Shown here: piece after piece, positions 49,218 to 59,774 of the stretch
How positions within the stretch are numbered: the stretch's first letter is position 1
How the letters are laid out: each line of letters opens with the position of its first letter
Source: Holacanthus passer
Taxonomy: Eukaryota; Chordata; Actinopteri; Pomacanthidae
Length of the DNA: 64,000 bases
Direction of reading: 5' to 3'
Assembly: GCA_025331565.1 (NCBI GenBank)
Contig: JAFREQ010000049.1
Location: forward strand, 2,390,501-2,454,500
Made by a program: the position numbers and the translations under genes
Notes under the pieces: generated by a model
What the model was told of the DNA's origin: nothing
The model's database searches: none
What the model saw: the letters and a program-made list of their open reading frames with translations, nothing else

Positions 49218-50353
49218 GTGTATGTGTTTGTGTATGTGTGTGTGCTTCTGTGTGCCTGTGTGTCTGTGTTTGTGTATGTTATTTCAGATATAGAGAAGAT
49301 TTTACATCATCGAAATATGACTGCAAGGCCCTTGAAAAATCTAATAACTTGTTTTGGAACAAAACTGTTTTGACACGTACAAAATAAGCACTGATTGCAT
49401 CATTAAAATATGACAGGTTTTTTGTTTAACAAAGGCACATACATACACAGCTTTGGCAAAATACAACTTATTATGAGAAAATAGGCCAATAGAGGTTTTA
49501 ATTAATTAGTTATTAATTTGTCTGGGGACAAAAGCTTTTGATCACAAACACACACATGCCAACATACACACACACACACAACCCAAGCAACATCCTCTAT
49601 CAATTCCATTACAACACTCTCATCAGGAGTCAAAATGAGCTATGAGAGAAGGCTGTGGAGCAGACAGGAGGTTTCATTCCCTTACATTGTGGTCTATCGG
49701 TTGGCTAGCGGAATACTAATGCTAAGCTGGAGGGGATGCAGGGCTGCCAGCCTGTGCAAAAAGCATGACCTTGGGCCTGTGGCTCTGTGGGAGAACAGGA
49801 ACGGCTGCAATAAAGGGATCAGAGTGCCCCCTGGCTGTGGAAGCAGCATCAGCTTTCAGAACTAGGAATCTGTCATGATGAGAGATGGAGGCAGAGAGGT
49901 GGGAAGTGTTATATCCTCCCATCATTAACTCAAGAGACTATCACTGCCTCTCAAATCTACTTCACTCTCCCTCACCCTTCCTCTTTGTCCTCCCTGGGTC
50001 TTTTCCCTAGCCCTCCTTTCCGCACACAATTTTTTCCTGCCTCTTTCTGTCAGCCCTTTGATTTTGCTCTTGTTCCTCATATTCTCCCTTGATACCCTCT
50101 ATCTAGGTCACAACAGGGACTTACATGACTTTGGGACTCTCAAATCCCACACACATGTCCCACTTGTCACAATCAGTGGAGCTCCCCATATAATAGAAAC
50201 ACTCTGGACTGGACTATTTTATGGCCCACACCACTTGTGAAGAAGGGGGAGCAAATGAAAGAAACAGGTTCCAAACTTGATTCAACAGGGCAAAGCTGGC
50301 ATGAGTCAGGGAGCAGAGGGTAGGGGTGGGGGCATAGATGGAATTGAAAATGG

Positions 50354-50756
50354 AAATATACACTCAGCTACTAGTTTATGAAACTGTTTTAATGAGGTGT
50401 TAAGTCAACATCATTGTTCAGCATGTAGTTTGTGGTGCTGTTGAATTGTATTATGGGTATAGTGTATAACTGTATGGGTTATAATGAAAATTTTTTTTAA
50501 TATGTAGTCTGCTCTAATTATTTAAATGTGGTGGACTAAATATTAGAAACACTTCCCAGTATAATGTAACTCAACAGCACCACAAACTGTTGCCTCTGAA
50601 ATGACCGCAAATTGAATCAACGCATCTCAAAAGTTTCAACAACAGTTTCAACATTATAATCTTCATAAATGTAGCATTCATTGCATGGTTGTTGCATAAG
50701 ACTGGGTTTATTTTATTAGGGTGAACCCTAATATATTGGCAACTGAGTGAATATTT
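50354..50756. mobile_element. Hairpin MITE of about 400 bp with terminal inverted repeats
   Basis: The left end ATATACACTCAGCTACTAGT matches the complement of the right end (ATTCACTCAGTTGCCAATAT). A second internal inverted pair, TAGTTTGTGGTGCTGTTGAA (50427-50446) and CTCAACAGCACCACAAACTG (50571-50590), lies between the ends. The termini resemble those at 47608 and 43094, suggesting one transposase mobilised several non-autonomous relatives. Confidence 0.65.
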
Positions 50757-50854
50757 CCTTTTTATATTTACCAACATAGCATACATAGTACTTGGTTCTA
50801 AAACAAAGTATTAGACAAATAGATATTTTGACATAATGATGGTTCTAGATGAAA

Positions 50855-50975
50855 AGTCAAAGGGACCATAGGAGTTAGAACTGCTCAGACTGAGAGGACC
50901 ATGCATGTCTAAATGTCATGTCAATCCATCCAACAGTTGTTGAGACATTTCACCCCAAAACACAGATTTTAGTGG
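50855..50975 (+). repeat. Interspersed repeat, GGCAATCCATCC family fragment
   Basis: The phrases CTCAGACTGAGAGGACCATG and GTCAATCCATCCAACAGTTG, then TTGAGACATTTC, match the family at 22265 and 26195. Confidence 0.45.
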
Positions 50976-51008
50976 CGCTGTAGAAGTATTTCACACTTGA
51001 ACTTTGTT

Positions 51009-51105
51009 TTATGGCACTTATCCTTGCTTGTGTTGTAACTACTCTCAGATGTACGTATGTCACTTTGGATAAAAGCATCTTCTAATTGAAATTGTAGAAT
51101 TGTAT
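51009..51105 (+). mobile_element. Retroposon tail, GGATAAAAGCATCTGCTAAATG family
   Basis: It begins TTATGGCACTTATCCTTGCT and ends CACTTTGGATAAAAGCATCT, then TCTAATTGAAATTGTAGAAT. This is a longer copy than the one at 43300-43365. Confidence 0.65.
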
Positions 51106-53894
51106 TTCAGTTTTGACCAAAGTGGTATAGCCAACTGACCGACCAACCCACCAACATTATCATCCCTACAACTTCATTACTAGTGTGGCTATGAAATGTT
51201 ATCCATAGTAAAATATTATGAGAGAAAGGGACTTCTTTTTTTACTTATAGATGCATCTCACCTCACTTGACAATATACAGGCACCATCACTGCGTCATCA
51301 AACACTAAGATTATTACATTCATTCACCTTTGGTGTTGAACAGTACCACATTCTAAATATTAGTGTATAAATATAGAAATGGTACAGATCAGTTCTATAA
51401 AGGAGACACTGACAAGATTCAGATATTTCGTTTGTTTATTAGCTGCTGTTGATGCCACTGAGATGTTAACATGACACTTTTGATTTGATCTTTGCCACCC
51501 ACCTTTTGAGAGCAGGAGTCAGCTGGAAGCATGAATTCTCCAGAGCATTAGTGTAAACAACACTCATGTCTTACAGAAGGCAACCTTCTCTTGAAAGTGA
51601 TCAGCTGCAGGTCAGATTTTCTGTACAGTTCCATGGTGTATTTGTGGTGATGATGTCCATTTCCCTCTGAATACATGATGAAGATTAAAGGAGTTGTGTG
51701 TCAATTGCAGCTAGAATGTTAAAATGTGTAACTAACCCAGTTCAATTTTCAAATTGAAAATGTGTGCCTGTGTTTATTGAAAGTAAAACATACATCAGTT
51801 TAAATCTGTGGAAGTTCAGTTTGAAATAGGTGCAGCCCAAACAAGGACATGTCTACCGTACTGAGACTGCTTCATGACATGAAGGAGAGATTAGATTTTT
51901 TTAGATTTTTATGGTATTGGCATGTCAGATTATATATATATTGATATTGATTGATTGATATATATAGATATTGTGATGGCATCAGTTTTTGTTTGTGGAA
52001 AAATAAGAAATGTGTATTATTTTCCCCTTAATGCCCCTTATCTTTCCTGTCAAATTTGTGGCGAGGAAGGATTCCAGTTTGTTATAATGGGGGACATCTG
52101 GAGCTGAACTCCACAACAAGCTGAAAATCACAAACCAACGAAAAAATATCTGGCTCTTGCTACATTCTCCACTGTGTTACCCAGCCAGCTGCTAATTGTG
52201 TCTGCTGTTTAGTCCACTGGAGTGCCCTGTTTGTGTACAGTGGGTTTATCGGAGCTATTTTGTGAAAAACAGCTGCCTGCTGCTGTTGAAACACGTTGAT
52301 GAGAATGCTGAGACAGAATCAAAATAGTAAAGTAGTCAACCATAAAACTAAAACAATGAGCTAAAAGGTAGGTTTGTCATTCCGAATGACCCTTTTCACA
52401 TTTATCTTAAAGGTTTATCTTATCTTTTCACATAACATGTAGGGATTTCATCCCTTGTTCATCTAAAAACATTGGGAATAAAAATTTGATTGTGAGCAGT
52501 ATAGTTTAATAATGTGCACATATAGATGGGTGATATAATGTGATGAGGTACAGTAGCTGATGTACTTGGTATAGTGATGGTTGTGTCTCCCTCTGACTCA
52601 TTGGCTGACTGAACTGATTTGACTGACTGTATCTTTGCACATTGTAACTCTGTGATTCTGATTGTCTGTGGTGATAAAACAGTTTATGAAATCTCTCACC
52701 AATTTGTCAGACTTGATTAAATAAAAAATAAGGAAAGAATCTAATAAACTATTAAAACAAGACTCTACTGGAATCGATCTCTTACTGGTTTTAAGATTAG
52801 TTGAATATTTTCACCCCCTTATGTGCTGGAGATGGAGAGCAGAAACGACTATATATAATAAGACATAGCTTTATATTCTGCTGATTCAAAGCAGGATAAG
52901 CTCTTTGTATTAGCTCACTTGGAAAGCTTGACAGACAGGATTTACACAATGAGAGGACACTTTTAAAAGTCTTTAAAAAACACACACAAAGTGCTGGCTC
53001 CAATGTTTTCCATTTAAATGAGTGATGGTGAGTTTATGAAGGTGAGCTGTCACTGTAACGTCACCTGGAGAACACTACTACACTGACCATACAAGCCTGG
53101 AACAATCCAGTCTGGTTTTGATTTCAAGGCTGGTTCCAAGTCTGTTGTGCTGCACTGTTGATCCGACTCTTACTTTTGATTTAGAACTGTTTAAGTTGTG
53201 TTGTGCATACCTTTTGGTTTATAAATGAAGCAGTCACATTGGAAGTTATTTCAAAGGACATTTAAAATCAGATGAATAAATTAAACTAAAAATTTAATTT
53301 TTATTTTCTCTTCAGGTCTCTTCTGTTCAGGCAACCAGTTCCAAGTTCACCTATGCCTCTGTCAAGTTCACTCTTTGTATTATGTTGTGTATGTGCATTA
53401 TAAATTGAATTACTGTATGAGAACCATGCAAGTCACTGAATTTTCTACCACAGATTGCTGCAAGTATTTCACGATAAAAGCCTTTTTTTGGGAAGTGAAG
53501 GGATTCTGGCATCTGAGATGCTAGAGGCTCTTTAATTTGAAATGGATAGAGCTGAGTTTGTAGTAACATCCTAAAGTAGTAACAAAATTTAATAGGATAA
53601 CAGGAACAGATCAGGAAATAAGGATTCTTCATAGTAATACATGAGCAAACAGAAGGAATCAGATATAAAGGCCTGTCTCTAATATAAACCTCTTTCAATG
53701 AAAGACCTGACACTCTCTGCAAATAAAGGCCCCAGCGTACAAAAAACATTTTCTTAAAAAGTATAAATGATAATCAAAGAAAATAGGAATGAGGAGTTAT
53801 CAAATCATTTATTTTTTTGAAGAATATGAAAAGATGAATGTGAAAATGCCTTAAGCATGTCTTAATCCGTGTACACGTTGTGTGTGTTGTCCAG

Positions 53895-54003
53895 GAGGCT
53901 ATCATTTCTCCGGTCTCTGCCGATGTGCTGTACCTGTTTCGAGTCCAGGCTGTCTGTATGAATGACATGCGCAGTGACTTCAGCCAGAGCATGCTCTTCA
54001 GAG
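53895..54003 (+). CDS. ptprg: ptprg exon, second half of the fibronectin type III domain
   Basis: Exon of 109 nt (36 codons plus 1 nt, phase 0 to 1), acceptor tgtccag, donor gtaaca. It encodes EAIISPVSADVLYLFRVQAV, then CMNDMRSDFSQSMLFR. LYLFRVQAV is the canonical strand F of a fibronectin type III fold (Tyr corner and alternating hydrophobics), and RSDFSQSMLFR is the F-G loop and strand G. The block VCxNDMRSDFSQ is shared with mammalian PTPRG as I recall it and separates PTPRG from unrelated receptor phosphatases. Confidence 0.97.
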
Positions 54004-54339
54004 GTAACACAGAAACACACACACACACACCCAAAGTAGTCATTATAATGTCAATCTCTAATCCCTTTTATATATACATAGCCCTTTCTCAACATGCCCT
54101 GCATTTTGTCTTACATTTGTGTAATCTGACAGTTCTTTTGATTATAATATCAAATCTTTAATGTTCAAATTATTTATGTAACCTCATATCAACAGCTGCA
54201 GGCTGAAGAGAAATAACAGCAAGTACAATACGCTCATGGATGTCTTAGAGACAACCCTTCAATTGAAATGTCGCCTCGTTGTCACTTCTCTGTTTAACTG
54301 TGGATTATCTCTCTTGCCTCTCTTGCTTCTGTGTCCTAG
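54004..54339 (+). other. ptprg: ptprg intron (336 bp)
   Basis: This is the shortest intron in the window. It begins with an AC-rich stretch (about 54008-54030) and ends in a CT-rich run before the gtcctag acceptor. Confidence 0.95.
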
Positions 54340-54389
54340 CAAACACCACTAGGATCTTTGAGGGGACGAGGATTGTGAAAACTGGAATG
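54340..54389 (+). CDS. ptprg: ptprg small linker exon after the fibronectin domain
   Basis: Exon of only 50 nt (phase 1 to 0, 17 codons with the borrowed G), acceptor gtcctag, donor gtaagg. It encodes ANTTRIFEGTRIVKTGM. N-T-T is a potential N-glycosylation site whose Asn lies two codons after the junction. It connects the fibronectin fold to the long stalk. Its small size would let automated gene finders skip it. Skipping it would also break the frame (50 nt is not a multiple of three), which supports constitutive use. Confidence 0.96.
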
Positions 54390-55272
54390 GTAAGGAGAGC
54401 AGAGATGTAGTGCTTGTCTTTTCATGTCTTTTCACTTCTTATCCAGCAGAGAGCAGTGTCTGTATTAGCATCATTCCTCCCTGTGTGGACACAAATGTGA
54501 AATGAGAGAATGAAAATCATGCTTAGAAAGTTGTGGTTCACATGAAACGGGATTTTAATTATTAAATAAAATAGAAATTGCAATGAGCTTTATTTTGGAA
54601 AAAAAATACATCATCCCTTTTTATTTTTCTGACCTTATTGGAAAAGTATTAAATCATCAAATCGAACTTGAGGATACCATAAATACATCAAAATCTCAGC
54701 GCAATAAATAAATGAGCCCTTTATTTTGCTTAGTTTTATGCTAAATTCCTCCATTCTTCTTTCACCTGCTCTGGCAAATGCCACATAAATATACAGTACA
54801 TAACATTAAGTGACAATACTTGGTAACTGCTCATGATAGAACAGGCCAGTGAGCACAGGCTATATTTTAGACTTTCGTCTGTTAAGGATTCTATTTCCTA
54901 CATCGGTGGTTCCAAACCATTGTGACCTTTAACAGTTTAAGGGTTCAGTGTGCTCCGAAGGAACAGTTCATTACAACTATCCTTAGATAATATCTTATCT
55001 GTAATTAAGTAATCAATTGTTAAGTAGTTTAAAGGTTTGAAATTACGGATTCTATGTGGACCCTTAAGCCTCATTGTGCTTAATAGGAACTACTTTGTTT
55101 GACCACATGTACAACCACATCTAAAGTGACTGACTTAGATCCAAACTTATAGGACTGAACCCTCAAATACATCTTAAGGGGTTAAACTGCCGAGTCGATA
55201 ATGTGAAAAAGTTGACTAAGGAGGAAAAAGATATGATTTCAAATTCTAATCAGTATATTGTTTCTTTCTCAG
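54390..55272 (+). other. ptprg: ptprg intron (0.9 kb)
   Basis: Donor gtaagg, acceptor tttctcag. AT-rich. A CGGTGGTTCCAAACCATTGT phrase at 54904-54923 resembles a hAT terminal repeat, but no partner end was found. Nothing else is recognisable. Confidence 0.9.
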
Positions 55273-56035
55273 CCAACAGTGTCTCCAGCCTCCTCAGCCG
55301 ACATGGCTCCCATCTCCTCTGGCTCATCTACTTGGACCTCCTCAGGCATCCCCTTCTCCTTCGTCTCCATGGCAACTGGCATCGGCCCGTCCTCCAGTGG
55401 TAGTCAAGCAACAGTGGCGTCCGTGGTGACCAGCACTTTACTGGCAGGTCTGGGCTTCAGCGGCGGTGTCATCTCCTCCTTTCCCAGCTCCATTTGGCCA
55501 AGCAGAGCACCAACCCATAATCCCACCCCCACCCGCCAGACCACCATACCCACTGAGTCCGCCAAAGACACCACAACCTCTGCCTCTGCTGTCATGAAGG
55601 CCACAGCCAAAGACAATAGTGAAGCTGGTGCTGAGACCGGAGAGAACAGCAAGGCCAAAGGAGAGGATGGAGAGAGAGAAGGAGAGGATAAGGATGAAGA
55701 GGAAGAAGAAGAAGAGAAAAACGAGAAGAAAGGAAGAAAGGGAACAGGAGGTGAGGGTGGGGCAGGGAGGAAGGACAACAGCACAGCAGTGAATGAGCCA
55801 CCTAGCAAGACACCAGAAGCCACGGCAAAGGAGAAAAAACAGACCAAGCCAGATCCAACTAGAATGCCACCTGGTGTAGAGGACCAACTGGAGCATACCC
55901 ATAATCCACTTGACTCTAGCCCCACTGCTACCACAGAGGCAACCAATGAAATGGCATTTCTTGTCCCTAAGGACCCAGCAGCGACACTCAGACCCAGAAC
56001 AGGTGGGGGGCACTGGCCTTTCTCCATCCATACTG
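55273..56035 (+). CDS. ptprg: ptprg large exon, extracellular stalk
   Basis: Exon of 763 nt (254 codons plus 1 nt, phase 0 to 1), acceptor tttctcag, donor gtgagt. It starts PTVSPASSADMAPISSGSST. The first 75 or so residues, including FSFVSMATGIGPSSSGSQAT and VVTSTLLAGLGFSGG, look nearly identical to mammalian PTPRG from memory. The rest diverges into a Thr/Pro-rich part, an acidic and lysine-rich low-complexity part (around residues 120-175, including a run of Glu), and a Pro/Thr-rich end closing HWPFSIHTG. NST at about residue 177 is a possible N-glycosylation site. Such stalks are typically heavily O-glycosylated. The reading frame extends upstream into the intron as far as 55258, but that ATG is not a start. 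Long open frames on the opposite strand are shadows of the codon bias. Confidence 0.96.
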
Positions 56036-57342
56036 GTGAGTCAACTAATGTAAACAATCAATTAGCTTTGACACTTTGGAATTTGGTGGATATAGAATTA
56101 GCAACTTTCCCTTTCTTGTATGTACTAAAGAAAAAAGTAGAAAAGTGAATGTTCCAGCTTGTTTGGTGATAGCTGATGTAGTGATGAACCAAGTTTTCTT
56201 CCAAATGTCCACAATCTGTTTGAGGAATCCCATGTATTTTACATAACCAAAAAGAGAATCCACAGTGAGCATTTAGAAAGTCCTCAGAAGTACTTGTCTC
56301 TCCAACAGGTACTTCTTCAAGCGCTCTTCAGTTAAGGATCGAACAAGGCAGACTATCTGAATGAATCCTTAAAAATGAAATGATGATACACCCAAAGGTT
56401 TCATATTTATCTCTGAAGGACTTGTTACCATGAGGTTTCTTTGTGTTGGATGAACTGAAATTGCCTATGCTCTTGCAAATTTTATGCACCTCACCATAAG
56501 GTAGTCATACCTGGGATCATTTTGTGCAATTAAATAAAGTAACAATACCACTGATGCGACAGAGAGTAACAAACTCTCTTTTTAATCACACATATAATGT
56601 CCACGTTTCACCATTGCTGCCAACTCATTTCTGTGGAAAGTAACAGGAAGATGTAGAGTGGCTGTTTGATCACAAGTTCATTTTCTTATTCCCTGGAAGT
56701 GTGAGATCAATGGTTAAGCATTTCATTTTAGATTAAGATGAAGAGGATGTAGGAGAAATCATCACCCGGTTTCAGCAATTTAGGGCACTTTTTTCAGCAA
56801 AATATGGCACTTAGCAAGTGACTCAGCCTCAGTGTTACCAAATTTACTCTTGTATTTTCTTTAATTAGAATAACTAGAAGGGATTAGGGAAGCATACAAT
56901 ATTTAAGCCACACTCAAGCCAAAGGACCAGCACTTTGACAAAATAATATTTTCTTTCTCAGGGTCCTCTTCCACTTGGTACTTCTGAAGTATTTAATGGG
57001 TTCGGAAATTGTCCACCAAAAGATGATACATGCTAAGAGAAGCTCAATCAGTATTAAGTGAAACGACCATGCAGATAACATTTATTAAATAAAGGTCAAC
57101 AGCTTAAAGCTCGTCTGTTTAAGAGTTGTTGTGGAAAAGTTTTGGAGAATGAACAGAATAGAGGTAGATAGAGAGTTGAGTGTGTAGTATGCAGGATAAG
57201 AAGTGGAACTCTGCACTTGCCTATATATCCAAAGGTCTTAGTAAGTGGTGAGGAATTGCAGTGATTTAAAATGAATGAATTGCAGTGATGTAGAGTAAAG
57301 TGTTAACAGAGTTCCAGCCAGAGCTTAGAGCAGATCTAATGT

Positions 57343-57346
<4 letters not shown>

Positions 57347-57386
<40 letters not shown>
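57347..57386 (+). repeat. (CT)20 microsatellite
   Basis: A pure TC/CT run of 40 bp. Confidence 0.95.
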
Positions 57387-57389
<3 letters not shown>

Positions 57390-57991
57390 TCCCCCTCCTC
57401 TGCCACCCAGCCAAGACTTTCAGCAGGGCACTGCATTAGCCAAGCTAACACCATGGGACATCAATTCAATTTCAAGTACTTTGAAACAGACTAAGCGCAA
57501 GACCAGACATTATTATGAACCAAAGCAATCTTCTGATATACCCCGGAAATGGCTTTCTCAGTCTCTTTGTCAAAGCACATTAGGCAAATTTTATTCTGTT
57601 TCAGCTGGAGGGACTCAAGGGCAAAAATGTAAAAGTTGTTGGACAACTTTGTTAAAATGGTCAGTGTTTAAAATGGTAACTGTATACATACTGCTCAGAG
57701 ACTCTGTTGTGAGAAGTGCTTTTGTGCTGAGTGCACGCTTTCAGTACGTGATATAGCATCAGCCTATTAGTTACAACAACTGCAAATCTCAGTTTAATCA
57801 CCAAACAGATGTGTCTTGCTCTATTTTGGATGTCTGTTCTTAGAGTATCTGAGTATCTGAGTACTAACTAAACATAACTAACATACTGTGATTACTGTAT
57901 GATTTCTTCAGCCACACCATGTTGATTACATTATGTGGAAACAGTTGTTTCAAAATTTAGTACACTTTTGATTCGATACACTTTCGATACA

Positions 57992-58043
57992 CTTTTTGTG
58001 AATTTCCCCACTGTGGGACGAATAAAGGTTTTATCTTATCTTC
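57992..58043 (+). mobile_element. Retroposon 3' tail, AATAAAGG-(TTATC)n family
   Basis: TGTGAATTTCCCCACTGTGG is followed by GACGAATAAAGGTTTTATCT and TATCTT. It is closest to the copy at 36969-37020. Confidence 0.7.
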
Positions 58044-58893
58044 AACATAATCAGAGCTATCTCTACTCCATAACAATGAATTGTAGTTTGAGGAGAGTCA
58101 CCTGGTTAACCTGAACAAACTGTTAGCCAGCTGGCAAAGAGGTTAGCTGTCAGCCTGCAGGCTAATTTTACACACGACTTCTAGCTACAATTAGTGCTAG
58201 TTTACATAAACCAGACGCGTTAAGGTAACATTCTTCTTGTTTCAGCCTATTGACTATCATTCCCATTGCTTGCTAAAACCATCTTATTTTATCTTACATC
58301 ATCGCAGACACCTGGGGACATGCTGAATATTTCAAGCACAGCTTTAACTTACAACCAAGTGCAACAGGATTAGAAACATGGGCAGTCAAATGGCCACACT
58401 TACACTTACTCACTAACCAAATTCATTTAACCAATTTCACCACTTTAACCAATTAAATGTAAGTGATCTAAACCACTTATTTTGATGTAAGAATGAAAGT
58501 GAATGCCCCCGAAGTGTTATTGTTAACCCGCATGTGCAGAAAACTATGCTGAGTAAGCAAAGTTCGGTCAAGCTAACAGAAAGTAGCACAGGGCCTCATA
58601 CAGTTACAACGGATGGTTAGTAGTTACTGTACTGCATTTCAGAGAGAACATGCAAAACATGTTAACATACAAAATAATATAATCAATTAATAAATGCAAT
58701 GCTCGACCAGACTACCGCCACAACTATTCAAAATTGAATATATCATATTTAATGAGTACTTGTACATTGCAAATATCTTTTAAACTAGCACATTCACTTT
58801 CAGTATTTTGGCACATTTGTGTGAACACTGTACAGCTCTGTCATTTAAATCATTTTTGACTTGCAGTACTTGCTTTTGTCTTCATCTTATCCA

Positions 58894-58965
58894 ACAATAT
58901 ACCAATGCAAATTCCTTGTATGTGAAAACCTACTTGGCAATAACCTGATTCTGATTCTGATTTTT
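58894..58965 (+). mobile_element. Retroposon 3' tail, TGATTCTGATTCTG family
   Basis: AATGCAAATTCCTTGTATGT is followed by ACCTACTTGGCAATAACCTG and three ATTCTG units, then poly(T). It is the + strand counterpart of 10788-10830. Confidence 0.65.
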
Positions 58966-59587
58966 TTTTTAAATTTCATTTTATTTTTCATTTTAAAAGA
59001 TTTGAATATTTTTCCAACCACTGTTACATTGTGTTATTACGTTGTTGTTTTTTTTAATTTTCAGTGTACTTCAGTAACATTGTAGAAGCGGTGTGATAGT
59101 GGCAAGTCAAGGCAGCAGAGACACAGTTTTATTGGGGCCAAATGGTGGGGACCTTGATTCAGCAGTCTGTGGAAATGAATGGCCCCCTTCCTCCCTCTCA
59201 CTCCTCCAGCGCCCCCTCACTCTCACTCTGTCTGTCCCTCCCTTCTTGCTCTGATCTGAGTGCTGGCCTACTTTTAGACATGGTGAGAGGAGATGAGGAT
59301 TGCAAGCTAGACTCAGCTGCAGGGAAGAAAAAAAAGCCTCTGCTCCATTTATAGTTACGTGTGTATGTTGTGTGTTCAGTGTGTTGGTGCTGGTACAGCA
59401 TGCATTCACTGCACATTACTGACTGGCTGTGTGTGTGTGTGTGTGTGTTGTGTTTGCGTGCTACTGGCATAGGTCTATTTATTTTTTTATTTATTTTTGG
59501 CAGGCCGCCGTAATCGTAAGAGAAAAGCAGAAGGAAAAGAAGGGAACAGAGACAGGCAGCATCTCTGGGTTTCTCTGTGCATGCCAG

Positions 59588-59612
59588 TGTGTGTGTGTGT
59601 GTGTGTGTGTGC
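59588..59612 (+). repeat. (GT)12 microsatellite
   Basis: A short pure GT run. A similar run sits at 59431-59449. Confidence 0.9.
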
Positions 59613-59722
59613 GGATGTAAGAGAGATGCAGAGTTAGTGTCGATGCGAGCCAGCTGTGGTGCAGTGCAGGGGCCCGGCCTAATGTAGCATTCGGCTCCAG
59701 GCAAAGCAGCAGATTGAAGGCC

Positions 59723-59774
59723 ATGGGGGCCGGCGTCAGGTCCAGCAACATCACGGCTGCAGCAGCTGAACTGG
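59723..59774 (+). other. Candidate alternative first or cassette exon (unproven)
   Basis: An ATG in a purine-poor CC-ATG-G context opens a 17-codon frame, MGAGVRSSNITAAAAEL, that ends at a GTAGGT donor with one spare G. That phase fits the transmembrane exon at 62338 exactly (G plus AC gives Asp). The surrounding 59500-59780 has clearly more CpG than the intron around it. If used as a first exon it would yield a short-ectodomain receptor. No homology to known PTPRG exons is recognised, so this is inference. Confidence 0.25.

Larger units (their letters stand above)
47363..53894 (+). other. ptprg: ptprg intron (6.5 kb)
   Basis: GT-AG intron (donor gtgaga, acceptor tgtccag). Contents are a Tc1-type fragment (47608-47840), a foldback element (48635-48844), a GT microsatellite (49175-49216), an AC run (about 49566-49580), a hairpin MITE (50354-50756), a dispersed repeat fragment (50855-50975), a retroposon tail (51009-51105) and an AT/GATT-rich stretch (51928-51970). 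I see no gene in the remaining sequence. Confidence 0.9.

Noticed and set aside
55404..56057. Long antisense open frames (217 and 197 codons) opposite the stalk exon
   Set aside because: They mirror a coding exon with strong composition bias, have Ser/Val/Leu or Phe/Cys low-complexity products, and lack any recognisable domain or splice context.
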